DNA of 64,000 bases from Lithospermum erythrorhizon (GCA_019722365.1 JADFUC010002233.1:1-64000), one strand, 5' to 3'. Shown: positions 1 to 12,760, counted from the stretch's first letter. The notes: generated by a model not told the origin, from the letters alone. Numbers and translations: made by a program.

Positions 1-1080
1 CTCAGTACTTCGTTCAGTTACGTATTGCTAATTGGAAGAAATGAGTGTATTAGTTGAATAGGAAGTGGCGTGAAGGGTTTTCTATTACGTCATTTAGCCC
101 ATATGTACTAAACATGGAATTCGGGTTGGCTAGGGCCGTTATTATGGAATTAGAAATAACATATCACGTTAAAATAGGGCCTACGCCCATACCGGCATAC
201 CATCATATATATTTGTCGATCGTATGGAAGTATTTTACATTATAATTGCATACATTGACTACATAAAGATGATTTAAGCTCCAATGATTAGATACAATAC
301 AAATTAGTTGCTATTTGTGTTCTATCATGTGAAATGGAAATTAAATCAGTAATATGATATACGTTGAACATGATAACATTCGATAAAATGCGGATGCTAC
401 TCGTCCGATTGTTATAAATTATATTAGATTTAATGTGTTTATACGTAATTTGTTAAATAACACAATGTTCACAAACCTGAGCAAATTAAATATCTCTTGA
501 CATTAGTTAATGCTTAGTGTTAGCATTAAGGTAGGGACAAAGTAAATCGATACTATATCAGTATTACATACCATTATTGAGATATAATATATGTAATGGA
601 TGTAATAAACTTCAACAATATCAAGATGGATCACATTTTTTGGAAATTTCCGGCGCTAACTTGTATCCGACTCAGTATGGCAAATATATCGAATCCAGCG
701 CTTGACCAAACTCAACATACGGAGAATATAAACAAAAACCCAGCCAGCAAACTCGGCGCCCGTTATTGGCTTTATGCTTGCATGAACAGTTTTTCAACAC
801 CCAACACCACCTGCAAATGCAAACAATTCGACAACACAATGAACAGATACATAATCAAACACGTTACAAACACACAATATATTTGCGTAATCAACTTAAA
901 ACATCTTTAAATAATAAAACAATCAAAGTATCAATGTACCAATAAAAATATAAACTATGATGTACGAAGTATCTTCTCGATAAAATATCAACTATCGCAC
1001 TTTAAAAGCGAAAGCCAAACCGGTAGAAAACTATATCTATTTTCCAAGAAATTACCCGATAAAACAAATTTTGTATCAGT
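1..1080. other. AT-rich sequence, nothing recognised
   Basis: Short open frames only (63 and 104 codons) without family resemblance or splice context. It is the left edge of the window. Confidence 0.5.
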
Positions 1081-3120
1081 AACAATAAAAATATCAACTA
1101 GTCTGGCTAGTAGTGTCGTCGTAGGAGGTCTGCTTGGGGCTTTGGGGAGAATCTTGGGCACAGGGAGAGATCACATGGGTCTGGGGAAGTCTTGGGCAAC
1201 CTTTGGCGGGAACTCACTGCAGGCAAGGCGAGTCTGCGTTAAATGCGAGGGTAGTGGCAGGGGTACTTACGCATCACTCCATCTGAGCAACCAAACCCGA
1301 TCGTTGTAGGCTCTTGCTGCCGGGCGATTCACTCGCGGCTCAGGTGGGAAGCTTGGTAACCCAGGAATCGGAGGTAGAGCATACCTAGTTTGTTAGGACA
1401 TTTGCACCGGCAGCATTCGATGAAACATGCACCGTCTGATTCAAATCCGTTACATCTTTGGAGTCGATGCTACCACGTGTGGTGTTTTCGACGAGGCGGT
1501 GAGTGGTAATTGGTGGCGGTGAGATGGCGCTACAGGCTGCGCCTTGAGCTAGCGATGCGCGCGACCTCGATGTAGTGCCGATCAAGAACTCTCCCACTTT
1601 TCGAGCCGCGCCGCGGGGAGACTATCGCGCCACCCAAATTAAACTTATTTGGATCCAGCCAAATCAATGTGCCAGGCCCGTCGCTGGCGAGCTTGTAAGC
1701 TTCTTTGTACTCCTCTTGATATTAAAGGCGTGTGTTAATAAATAGAAAGCTCTAAACAAACTTAAATTTTAAAAGCATTAAAATAAACCAACTTACCCCA
1801 CCGCTTTGGCCCTCTTGAGATCGCACAGGGGTTTCTTTACCAGGTCTCGCTGTCGCCCTTTGAAGTTAGTTTCATAAAGAAACCTCAACGTGAATCTTTC
1901 TTGTCTTAACTGTACGAAACAAAAATAAAAATAAAAACATCATTTAAAATTTCTACAAAATATTGAATTAACAACATTAAATAAAAAAGTTAATTACCTC
2001 ACCGATAATCCCCACACTCCCAGATGGGATGACATCGACTACTACGATGCGACCTCAGAAACTCGGTGATTCGACTATTACGCTTTCGGCTATTCTCTCT
2101 TACCTTTCGAGAGTCATCCAGGCTGAATTCGAGGTACGCACCACCACTGCGTAGAGGAGGCGCATCTCGGCCTAGGAGTCTCAAGCGACCGAGTAAAGGT
2201 CAACTTTTCCGAATACCGCGCGATCAGCGGCCGCTTTTCCTTGGTCATCGAGGGTTTCTCGGCATTACCGGCGCCGGAATAGTTGCTTTCAGCTACTTGA
2301 CTCCTCGCCATTTCAAACTTGTACCTCACGATAAAAAAAATATAGAAAAGATTAGTACAAATTTAATTCATGGCGTTGACAAATTCGTTTCAATCTAAAC
2401 AAATTGAATAGTCTTTACCAAAGAATGACTTCTCAATATTTTAAAATAATAGCTTCTTGCGGATATCTTTATAAGATTCGACTAGAATCGAATATCGGTC
2501 TATTGATGTATCTGCTTTGGCTCCAAAAAATCTAGGTACGTTTCACACAATCGAAGCCGAAAAACAAACTAAAGATAGCATGAATAAAACATAAATAAAT
2601 TTCACAATCAACTAAAAATATATTAACCAAGCTTGCCGTTGGCGATGAAGCGAGACAATGCGTCATACGGCGAGGCTCAATGGCGGAAGGTCCCGTGCGC
2701 TGAGAAATATAAATCCTGTTTACCGGCACCGATTACCGACTTTCCTCACGGTCTCATAAATGCGTCATCAACATCGGCGTCAAAGGAGAATTGACATCAT
2801 CACAAATGCATTAATTAAATCATGCATTAAATCCTCCTACTTGCGATCGAGGCGAATGGGGTTTTGTCACGGCGGACATATCTGAGGCCGCCCCAGCCAG
2901 AAAAATTTCTTGACATGTGACCTACACCCAACCACTTTCAAATGCGGGTCGTGGGTAGCGGCGAGTCTACTGCAATACATATCTTGTAGTGGAGTCCTTC
3001 CGAGATCGTCAGCGAATCTGTATGCCACAAGGTTTCCTCCCTCTTAGGATTAGAGTGCGGTTCCTGCGGCACTTTACGCTTTTACCTTTGCTCATCCGCA
3101 TCGCCCACGGACCTACCACG
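1081..3120 (-). pseudogene. Unrecognised coding-like islands, probably a decayed transposon
   Basis: GC-richer blocks at 1,085-1,720, 1,800-1,910, 2,000-2,330, 2,620-2,760 and 2,840-3,120 alternate with AT-rich gaps, as exons and introns would. On the minus strand they give protein-like pieces, such as YETNFKGRQRDLVKKPL (about 1,810-1,890), EYKEAYKLASDGPGTLIW (about 1,650-1,710) and PPPITTHRLVENTTRG. I do not recognise the family. The layout and the G-rich block further right resemble the 3' half of the CACTA element at 37.6-45.3 kb, but I found no shared motif. Confidence 0.35.
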
Positions 3121-3129
3121 CTGAAATTA

Positions 3130-4260
3130 AATACGCACGAGCCAAAACATGAAACTAATTAACAATTACATTTTTTAACTAACAGAATTCAATCTAATCC
3201 AAGCGAACAATGCGCTTCAAAATCAAACTAACAATCCAAACTAACAATCAGCTAATCAAACTAACAATCACATTTGATATCAAACTAACAATCACAACTA
3301 ACTTGATGGCATTCAAACTAATAATTTCCAAACTAATCCAAACTAATTAACAATCAAACTAATTAACAATCACCAACCGATCACAATTCAATTCAAATTA
3401 ACAATAACAATAACAACCTGACAATTAATCCAAACTAATCACAACTAATAACAACTAATCATGACTAATCACATTCGATTACGTCACGTTCAATGAAATC
3501 ACGTTCAACTAACATTAACAATTGTCATTCAACTAATAAAGAACATTCAACTAATCTGCTCTTCGACTAATGCAGCTAATCACTAACAGTTCAAACTAAT
3601 CCAAACTACTTGATAAACTAATCCAAACTATGATCACACTTCTAATCGAGCTAGCAATCCGCATTTTGATATCAAACTAAAAAGCACAACTTCTCCAATC
3701 ACATTCAAACTAATTTCCAAACTAATCCAAACTAATTAACAATCAAAACAATCATGATTCAATTCAATTAACAATAACAACACAATAATTAAATCCGAGC
3801 TAATCACAACTAATCACGTTACGATTATTAATTCAGTATTGTCCATTAAACTAACATTAACAATTAATGCATTCGGTAATCACGTTCAACTAATCACTAA
3901 CAACTAATCACATTCAACTAATCTATATCAACTAATCGGAACTAATAACAAATAATGCAATTAATCCTGATAATTCAATTCGTTAACAATAACAATGCGC
4001 AACTAATCAAACTAATTAACAACCTGACAATGCAGCTAACAATTCAATTCACGCTCTGATAACAATTCAAATTAATTAACGAATTCAAACTCGATTCAAT
4101 CACATTCAAACGATATCATATTATAAACACTAATTTACTTAATAATAATAGACAATAATTTAAAATTAAAAAAAATAAGAAATTAATTTGCAATAATTCG
4201 AAATAACTAATTAAACAATCCATTCAAAATAAAAAAATTAAACTAACTAACAATAATTTA
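3130..4260 (+). repeat. Degenerate AACTAATC / AATTAACAATC repeat array
   Basis: Over 1.1 kb the plus strand is built almost only from variants of CAAACTAATC, AACTAATTAACAATC and AACAATAACAA. Larger-scale repetition is also visible: TCCAAACTAATTAACAATCAAA, or close variants of it, occurs near 3,340 and 3,727. No coding potential. Confidence 0.85.
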
Positions 4261-4329
4261 AAACACATTCAAGCCAACCAAAATCCATTAAAAACCCGAT
4301 TGATATGATAATTCAAAAAAAACCAGCAT

Positions 4330-4700
4330 TTGAAATAAAGACACGAACTTGTAGATAGAGGCGGGGCCAGCGACGGCGGAACTTGGGGAGAGGTGGGGCG
4401 GGCGGAGGTAGGGGGCGAGGCGGAGCTTTGTGGCTCGAAGAAAAAAAGAGAGGGGAAGAAAGCATTTAAATGCATGGGGGGGGAGAGTATTTTTAATATA
4501 TAACGGATAAATAGCGTGAGGTTAAGCGTTAGGTGGGCGTCGGGTGAATTAAATATTATAATTAATTTTTTCATCTAATTTTAAGCGGTTACATAATTTA
4601 GCATGGCGCCGCTCGGCTAAACCCGGCCTTGACTCTTACGTTTTTAATTTATTTATTATTACTTTTTTAAAGAGAATTACCACTAAAATAATACCCGACT
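4330..4700 (-). other. G-rich block and following AT-rich flank
   Basis: 4,360-4,500 is purine-rich with GGGGCGGGCGGAGG-type runs, and its complement is C-rich. A GGCGCCGCTCGGCTAA...CCGGCC stretch follows at 4,603-4,630. It resembles the G-rich block at 44,900-45,120 in composition and in its position next to an AT-rich flank. Confidence 0.4.
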
Positions 4701-4749
4701 AACCAATGATTTTTATTTTATAAATATTTTTTGAATCTAAAGGTTTAAT

Positions 4750-5300
4750 TTACACGTCTACAGGCCGATGCCATACGAGCCTTAATTTATGGCCCCAGCA
4801 TCTATCACGGAGCTTGATTACATACGCTAACACGACACCATTCCAGCGCAAATCCTAAGCGCGTGGGTTTCTCCCACCGATCTTTATGCTTCAAAGTTTC
4901 CAGTAAGTGGCACCAAGTAATGTGCATACTTCACCACAGACTGATAAGCCATGAACATGAACTGAGTGAGCCATGTTATTGTTTGAGTTGAAATAAATTT
5001 CAACAGACCAACAATACCAAGGTCCATGTTGGCCATATGCTACTCCATCCCATACCGAATAAATAACTTCGTCATGGCTGGGTAAGATGCTGTTAACCAT
5101 TTCTTAGTGATGTAATGATAGCGTGCATGTGGTTGCTTTACAGAAACTTCATTAAGTTTAGAATCAGGCCAGACTAGAATTTTAGGCAGACCCCATACGA
5201 TCTCCTGCCCCTCATGAAAACATGAAAACAGCCTTTTGTGCTCCATTCACTTATCTTATGATATCTCAAACTAATACCATCATTCTCCATTGACCACACA
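4750..5300 (-). pseudogene. Unrecognised protein-like fragment
   Basis: On the minus strand from 5,246 a stretch of 68 codons (with EGQEIVWGLPKILVWPDSKL) continues after a frame change to about 4,890 (with WYCWSVEIYF or, in another frame, ITWLTQFMFM). The amino-acid composition is protein-like, but I cannot assign a family. Confidence 0.3.
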
Positions 5301-5459
5301 CTTCCAATATCATTAGAGTTTTATAGAAATCAATTGTCAACCAAGCAAAACAGTTTTAAGCAATTGTAGTGGTGGAATTAATCACTGAATAACAAGAAGA
5401 TTTCTTCCAGTGAAGATCTCACTTGAGAACTTTTAGCTACATGTTTTGCTAATATGTGG

Positions 5460-5933
5460 TATAACTCCAATTCACAGCTGACGCCCACTTATGGTTAGTG
5501 ATAAGCGGAACCCGAGGTATTTTATAGGGGAAGTGAAGTAAGCTAATATTATATAAATGGAAAATATCTGAAAAAAAGGGTAAGACAGAGGCGAGCAGAG
5601 CAATTTTGAATAAATGAATGGTAAAAATTTTATTTTTTAATAGTAAAATTTTAGAAATACAATTCTCCCCTACCGGCGATCAAGTCGATGCGAATTGATT
5701 AAAAAATAAGAAAAAGTAGATAATTATCGTTAAGCTTAAATGAATCGTTAAAGGAGATACTTATAGGAGAAGGGAGATGAATCACGAGGAGAGAGAACAA
5801 CTTTGTGATCTTACGACACGTAGCTAAATTTGATCGCATTAAATCCCTAACTAACTTAAAAGGCGCTTGAGTGCATCTTTGCAAAATTCTTACCCAGGCT
5901 GGTGGACCCCGGGTGGATTTGGGCCCTTTATTA
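5460..5933 (-). repeat. 3' LTR copy of the Tat-type element, truncated
   Basis: 5,690-5,933 matches the 5' LTR: the CCCGGGTGGATTTGGGCCC start block, the AGGAGAGAGA block and the TAGATAATTATCGTTAAGC block all recur in the same order. Similarity stops near 5,680, after ACTTGATCGCC on the minus strand. A second TATA-type block (TTTATAGGGGAAGTGAAGTAA, minus-strand sense) recurs near 5,520, suggesting another broken LTR piece directly adjoining. Confidence 0.6.
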
Positions 5934-6999
5934 GTGCCCTCGACCCGTACGCTATGTAAATGGCTGTGGTATTGTGCTTTTAGTTCATGGATTAGTTGCA
6001 AGGGGTTGGATCAGCGTCGAGAGTTGGACTATTTTTTGAACATCATTTCGAGAGAGCCGGTTTTGTGGGACAACGAGACCATACATCCGCCCGTGCCACT
6101 TACTTAATGCTTAGAGCCAGGCCCAGCTCTTCCTACATAAAGGTGAGTGCTTAGCTTCAAGAAAGTAAATTTTACTTCATGTATGCGAAAACTTTATTGT
6201 TTCTCAAAACCATTTCAAATCGCCATCAGTATTCGATAACGTTCTACCCCTTTTTTGGGCTGATTTTGGGGCTTTGAATCCATTTGTTGTTTAACTTCAT
6301 AAAGATTTGGATTTGAGGAAATGTCTTTAAGTCTTGCAATTGTTCTAATTTGAGGGGGTGATTTGTGTTTTACGCTTCAAAATTGTTCATATTCCCGTTT
6401 GGTGTTCTTGAGCCCGTTGAAGTTTTGAGTGACTGCTTCCATACATTTCCCCCAAATCCTTTTGATTGGAGTTTTAGTTTCAAATTGTATATCATTTGTG
6501 TTTAATCCTCCGAGGTTGATATTGATGGCAGCGGTAGCAGCCCGAACATTGAGGAGGAGAGCGTAGCACAAATGCGGTGAAAACCAAAAAGCCAAGAGCC
6601 AGCGGGGGAGGTCAACGACCCATGATCCAAGTCGATTCACGGTAATAGATCCACAATTTCTCGATTTACTAGAATTTATACTTCTATGGGAGCGGAACTC
6701 AAATATGGCGATTTAATATTTTCCACCTTTAGTGATCCTCTGGTTAACATAGAAATTCCTCAGGAGGTAATTCAAGATATTGTAGATACATTAACCGTCT
6801 TGGTAGGCGGAAGCGGATGATGATATATTAATCAGTAGAACGCTTGCAAGAATCGCCGCTATGCAGCTATCCGCCCGATGACCTGCAGGTTCGGCCCGAT
6901 AAGGAAGCGGATGATAATCACGGAAAAGCCAAGGGTAAGATCGCTACGGCTATTAAAAAAGCCCTCCTAGTAAAATTTCTGCTTGATGACCTTAACAAC
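5934..6999. other. Tat element internal region beside the 3' LTR, unassigned
   Basis: Lies between the 3' LTR copy and the antisense ORF. Short open frames on both strands are unrecognised. A plus-strand segment at 6,690-6,830 (LKYGDLIFSTFSDPLVNIEI) could be the start of the antisense ORF. Confidence 0.4.
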
Positions 7000-7560
7000 T
7001 TTAGAGATGTTCAATATTCCCATCTTTGTGGGGAATCGCGCTTCCTTTAGAAGGGAGCATATATCTGGCGCCTATTATTGATCACTGGTAGGTAAGGTAT
7101 CGCGGGGTGGACAACGATGGCCATGAAGTCTTTGTCTTATGGGGCGCGTCTCCCTGAAGTTTGCCAACAATGTTTTTGAAGGCGGTTAATGCGTGCCCGA
7201 GGTGATTAGACCCAGAAGGTTGGTTGACTCTTGTAGCATCTTCCAAGTAGCTTGTAAAATACTTGATATCAAACCCGACCTTCACTTGTTTCAATCGCTA
7301 CAGCGCCTCGATCGGGGCATTTGACTTCGTTTAAGCGGCGTGAAGGGTTTTACTTTCTTCGTTAAGAAGAAACCGGGGCTAGGTTGAGGAAGGTCATTGT
7401 GACAAGTGGTATTACTTTCGTGGTGGCATGGAGGGAAAATGTTCAAACATTTTTTACGGACTACTTTGGCGCGAAGCCACTTTGTTTTCCATTTACTTCT
7501 ATAACCAATGAAACATTCTTTGCTCTAAGAGGTTTTGTCGCCCAAACAACCGCAAAGGTA
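7000..7560 (+). pseudogene. Antisense ORF of the Tat element, N-terminal part (transposase_28-like)
   Basis: Plus-strand reading, in shifting frames, shows the pattern of the plant 'putative gypsy type transposon' family: SLKFANNVF, then a FQVACKILDIKPDLHLFQSL stretch, then KGFTFFVKKKPGLG, and FFTDYFGAKPLCFP. Such ORFs are known in Tat-lineage elements, placed between integrase and the 3' LTR on the opposite strand, which is the position seen here. The function of the protein is unknown. Confidence 0.6.
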
Positions 7561-8591
7561 TAAAAATATTGTGATAAAGAAACTTTAATTGAGGTTGATT
7601 TAATAGCGTGAGGCGTTTGACCTAACTACATAGACACATTACTTGGGGTATGTTATTCTTTGCTTTGTTTACTTGATTGTATTTATGTTGGCGACCTAAT
7701 TGTTTATATATATTTGGAGGCGGAGATGATGGGCGGCTGAGTGGCGAGTTCCTCCCTAATAATGTTCCATTTGCCGCCCATGACCGATCGCGGCTCGGCT
7801 ATTTCAAAGAGTTCGGTAACTAAGAGAGTCCCTCCGTGAGATTTCACATTGCCACTCACGAGCAGAGCCCTCGCTTTTGCGATTCCACGACCCCGAGTTG
7901 CCGTCGGCTGCTGCGGCAAAGGCGCTTCTTGGCCAGCCCGAGCAAAGTACTTCTTGCAGGGGAAGAGAGATCGTACCCGAATGTTTCAAGGACTCTCTTT
8001 TTTACTTCAAGAAAAGAAGGCAGTGGTCGGCCGGCTCGACCTTAAATTGGAACCTCTGCTTTGCTTTTGATGAATCTTCTCATAGAGATTTGGGAAGGTC
8101 CTATTGAACCGCTTGGTAATACAGAGCAGATTCGGATAGTCGTTTCATCTTCCAAAGCCAAACGTGGTTACTACTGCAGTCTTACTTCCACATGCTTTGC
8201 AGTGGTTTGGAGATTGATGAATGCGTCGAGGTACAAGGAATCCGCGAAGGATTCTTAGCGACAACCCGCTTTTGTTGGAGAAGATAGCAAAGATTTTATG
8301 ACTCCTTCGCCCCGAACCCATGGAGATTCATGCAGGCGGCTATAGTCGTATGATTCGAGATATATGCTCATAAATTTTAACTCTTTTAACCTCTTTTCCG
8401 GGGCCATGAATCACGAGGTCGTATCCCCACAGCCCGTAAGATTAAATGAGGCCATGAATCACGAGTCATTATCTAAGGAGGAAGTAAGCGGCGGTTGAGA
8501 AGGGGAGAAAGAGACTCGGCGAGTACTTTCTCATGGTGGTCTCATGAGCCTTGATGAGTCGAAGGCCAAAAAGCGCGACTTGAGAAGGATA
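7561..8591 (+). other. Middle of the antisense ORF region, decayed
   Basis: GC-richer than its surroundings at 7,720-8,260. Open stretches of 60-76 codons in all three plus frames overlap and shadow one another. Probably the decayed continuation of the antisense ORF, but I found no anchor motif. Confidence 0.35.
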
Positions 8592-11165
8592 TGTAATAAC
8601 CCGTTACAAAAAAAAAAAAAAAAAATTTTAAATTTTTCGGTCGTGGGACCGAGAATGGTATAATTTTTTTTCGATGATAATATTATTTAAGTAAACTTTT
8701 GAGGCAGATTTCATTTACATAATTTAGTAGTGTTTACTTGTGGAAGAATTTTATCTTTGAAATCGGGTTCGTGGAGGTTTAAAATACAGATAGCGGAGAA
8801 TTAGCTTGAAACCGAGCAGGACTCGAGTTTTTAAATATCTATTAAATACATATCCTCAGCGTAAATAAAGTGATCATAAATCACAACTTCATCTTCTTTC
8901 CTCATTTTGGCGAAATTAAGCCCGCCACACTTAAAAAATTTCATTTTTCCATTTCTACTCTTCGATTGTCGCTCGAGCTCAAGATCGGTTGGCAGAATAT
9001 TGTTCTCCCGTCATTCTCTTGAGGTTAAGGTAAGAAATTTCAAGTCTTTGGAATATTTCTTGGAGTTTTTGACATAGTTGACTTTTAGTTGACTTTTCCA
9101 TAATTGAATTTTTTATGATAAATCTTAGTTGGTTATGGGTTACGCTGGCGTATTTGAGTGAGAATTCGTGATTTTAAGTCGTTTGAGGGCGTTATAGTCG
9201 GAGTTGACTTTTTAAGGTTTCGGTGTTTTATATGGATATTTTTATAAGACTTTAAATGTGTAGAGGTTATATTCGGGACCTTATTATAGTTGTTATGATG
9301 TTAAATTGGTGATTTAAAATTGATTAAAAGGGTGTTATGTTGAAAAGTGTAAATTCGAGGTTGAGTTATAATTGATATTTCGAATTATAGATTGTTAATT
9401 ATGGACTTTGATGATTAGTTAGAATAACTTATAAGTCAATTTGTAATGAGAAAGTGATAAGATGGAATTTAGCGGGAATGCGATTGGGTTGTATCCGATG
9501 GGATTATAATTAGATAGTTTATCGTCCAAGTTATACCATTTAAGAGATAGTTCCCTAAAAGAGTTGGTTATGTATCTTCTAGAAGCATGGGGTATATAGT
9601 AGTGGGTCTTGATTATACTTTTAAGATTGTTGTTTAGGGCGTTGATCGTGGAAAGAGGCCGATTACTTGATTGTCTTTCGTGAAGGTTTTGCGGTAGCTA
9701 GAGAGGTGAAATCTTTATCTGGCGTGTATTACCTTATGTACTTCTTTCAAATGGGTATACTGTCCTTGTATTATAATTGTAAAGGGTGTCACGTGTCTTT
9801 TTGTAATATAATTATGTGTGAATGGTGTATATGTCACTTGTGATGATATGATTACGAGAATTGGTATGCCCATAATGGTTGTCGTTGATTACGTGTGAGC
9901 CTAATACTTGATTATGTGACTCTGTGCGGCGTTGAAGGGTGAGGACTTTGGGGTAAGTGATGGCTTTGAGCTCCCGCTTATATTTACGTATTTATGTGGC
10001 CTTGGCGGCATGGTATTTATGTGGCTTTAATATTAGTATTATGTGCTTGTGATATTATGTGGCTTTAGCGGCACTTGTGGTATTATGTAACCGGCGGTTG
10101 GCAGTTGATTCTGATTGTGCTTGATGTATTAGGCGTATGCTTTGCTATTGTTGGAAGTAAAGTAGTTGGTTATTGAGAGAGGTGTTCGATGGAGTTATGT
10201 ATGATTTTTTAGAGGTGACTTGAGTATTAGAGTTATGACCACATAGTTGGGACTACTAGGGATTGGGTATTTCTCATTTCGCTTGCGGGATATGTATTTA
10301 TTGGCCTATACTACGGTATAGCGTCTTGGAGTATGATTCTCTTTGATAAACTTTCTTGTGTGCATTGTCGAGAAGTGGCCCATACTACGATTTATGGCGT
10401 GCGGTATGATTCTCTTTGATCGCTTTGCTGTGGTGCATTGTCGAGGTGGCCACATACTCACGGTATAGCGTGCGGTATGATTCTCTTTGATCGCTTTCTT
10501 TGTGTGCGTTGTCGGTGGCCACATACTACGGTATAGGCGTCACGGTATGATTCTCTTTTGATAAAACTTTCTTTGTGTGCGTTATCGAGGGTGGCCTATA
10601 CCCCGGTATAAGGCGTGCGGTTTGGCCTATACTCTGATTATAGCGTGCGGTGTGCACTATCTTTGTGTATATAAGTGCGGTGTGCCCTTATACTTTTTGT
10701 GTATAAGTCACGGTGCCCTCTTTGTGTATAAGTGCGGTTTGGCGCCTCTTTGCTTGAGTATAAGAAGTGCGGGTGATTGTTGATTTGTCCATTCTAACGA
10801 GGGTGGAGACGGATTGAGCCTTATGCGCGTTAAGAGGGATGGTATCTTTGGTGGGGATATGAGAGATAGGAGGGTTTGATGACTAGAGTTTTAGTGGATT
10901 GTTGGTCTGTGATTTCATTTTGGGTGATTGTCTTATACAGACCTACATTTCATATTCACATAATGTTATATACGGGAAACCGTGGCGGAATTATGTTGTA
11001 TGAGAAACTTTTATCAAATAATCACATATACATGTATTTTATTCATATTTGACTACGATGAAGCTATTCCCTAATCTTGTTGTTATTTTCATGGCAGTGC
11101 TTTGATAGTTATCGCCGTTTTAAGCGTCACGGGCGCTTGGCCGGGCTTCTTCTTCGGGGATCACA
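8592..11165 (+). mobile_element. Solo LTR (copy A) of a 2.5-kb LTR family
   Basis: Starts TGTAATAACCCG and probably ends GGGGATCACA. Its first 700 bases match the reverse complement of 54,600-55,318: the CGATGATAATATTATTT, AATTTAGTAG, AAATCGGGTTCGTGGAGG, CTCGAGTTTTTAAATATCTA and GTTGACTTTTCCATAATTGAA blocks are shared. Its centre holds a tandem repeat array. No internal domain or partner LTR is seen nearby, so it is likely a solo LTR left by recombination. It splits the antisense ORF region of the Tat element. Confidence 0.7.
10300..10780 (+). repeat. Tandem repeat array within LTR copy A
   Basis: Four units of about 65-75 bp share GTGCGGTATGATTCTCTTTG, CTTTCTTTGTGTGCGTTGTC and GGCCACATACTACGGTATA. 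After about 10,600 they give way to shorter units of about 30-40 bp (GTGTATAAGTGCGGTGTGCC). The short units correspond to the arrays in LTR copies B and C on the other strand. Confidence 0.85.
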
Positions 11166-12329
11166 TTATTTATTTTCGGTTGTAGAATTGCTTGTCTTTT
11201 GTTAGATATGTTTATATGTCTTAAGTGGCTAATGGATGAGAGATACCTTTGGAATAGAACACATTAGGAGGCGAGAATATAATGAGTTTGCTAAGCGTCG
11301 ATGATGTTGATGATATTTTATATATATATATAGTGGAAAATGGATTGAATGTGTGCTAGAATATAAATCTTGTCCCCAGCTTAGCTTTGACACGATACCG
11401 TGGAGGTAAATGAGTTCTAAGTATACTAAATGGAAAATACAGGAAGATAAATGCATGCTTAGGTTATCTGGATTCAAGATATATTACTCGGTCGTATTAA
11501 GAAATGCATATATTTGGAAGGTCTTGCATGAGGAACATTAGTTGTCATAGGAGGTATGATTGTAAAATGGGGAGTAGTACTTTAAAGAGCTGAACTAAAG
11601 ATAAGTGATTGAGTCGTATATGCATGAGTTATGAGAGGTTAGATATGTTTAAAGTTATTGTGTGTTTTTGAGGTGTGTATTATATTGGGAATTTAAGCTA
11701 TACTTGAGGAAAGATAACAGGGCCAGAAATACCTCTTGTAATTAAGGTATGCTGTGTGGGTAAGTTGTTGTTGGTAGTGTGGGTTATCGGTGTTAGTTAG
11801 AAAGCCAATAAAGGAAAGTTTTATTTTTTAGCTGGCAAGGTAACCTATAAAATAATACTCTTAGGGTATATAGTCTCTACAAATAGGTGAGGAATCTAAA
11901 TTTTTCTTATTAGATGCGTCGAGGTAGGTTAATACGTACTATTTATTTTTCACTCGGCTTTTTAAGTGACTTCCTATTTTCACACATGGGCGAGGCGTTT
12001 AAATTACACCAGGATTTATTTATGAGGAATGACCGATATACATTGGCCGGTAGGCTAGCGTACCCGCGAGATGGCGATAATTGGCTTGAAGACCTCAGCG
12101 ATCATACTTTTATCTTCTTGAAGTTTACATTTGTTTATAATTATTATTATTATTTCGAGTTGTATAACAAATTGTTTGATGTGTATTTTATATTATAGTT
12201 TGATATTTGTTGTCTTTATTGGTTAGTTCACGATGGGCCGAGTTATATTGTTTATTTATGATGTAAAAGAAGTCATTTTTATTGGTATCCATCGTTGGTG
12301 ACTACGATTATACGAGGTTGGTGGCCGGT
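11166..12329. other. Unassigned sequence between the solo LTR and the antisense ORF C-terminal part
   Basis: AT-rich. A plus-strand frame of 94 codons at 11,914-12,198 is unrecognised. May hold an intron or decayed exon of the antisense ORF. Confidence 0.35.
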
Positions 12330-12760
12330 CGGCCTCGGGGCTTGGCACCGGGGCGGGTCGTTCTGAGGATGGCAGATCGGGCTATTAGCTTGGAAAAGAT
12401 GGTTTTAGCTCGCGACCAAGAAACCAAGAGGGCGGACGAGGCGGAGGCTAAACTATAAGAGGCTCGGGTGATGGCCGAAGCGTTGGCTCAAAAGCGAGTT
12501 GAAGAGGCTTTTGGCTCACGCTTTCAATACCCCTGAATACAAGATGGCGGCTGGGGTGGATGCGGCTATATGCCTTCATTCATTTGTGGATTCCTTTCAA
12601 GAGGAGACTCCTATAATGGTGAAGCATTATAAGGAGTTTATCCAGCCATATCCCCCAACCTGGTTTGAAGGTCTTTCTTTGATCCACTGAATTCGGTGAT
12701 GGTGAGCACTTACAATATCCATTGGTGGTGAAGGAGAAGTTGTTGGCGATCGTGTAAGTT
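12330..12760 (+). pseudogene. Antisense ORF of the Tat element, coiled-coil and C-terminal part
   Basis: The plus strand encodes an Ala/Glu/Lys/Arg-rich heptad-like segment (SLEKMVLARDQETKRADEAE, then a KRVEEA stretch), followed after a frameshift by LAHAFNTPEYKMAAGVDAA and a HYKEFIQPYPPTWFEGL ending. This coiled coil plus 'FxTPEY...YPPxWF' layout matches the second half of gypsy-associated antisense ORF proteins. The N-terminal half lies at 7.0-7.6 kb, separated by the solo LTR and unassigned sequence. Confidence 0.55.

Noticed and set aside
7704..8260. Overlapping open frames on both strands in a GC-richer block, possible host gene.
   Set aside because: All three plus frames and two minus frames are open in short pieces, with no splice signals or family motif. 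The location between the two halves of a retroelement ORF makes decayed transposon sequence the simpler reading.
10306..10783. Open frames across the tandem array near 10.3-10.8 kb, possible repeat protein.
   Set aside because: The frames follow from the repeat period inside an LTR; units vary in length and shift frame between copies.
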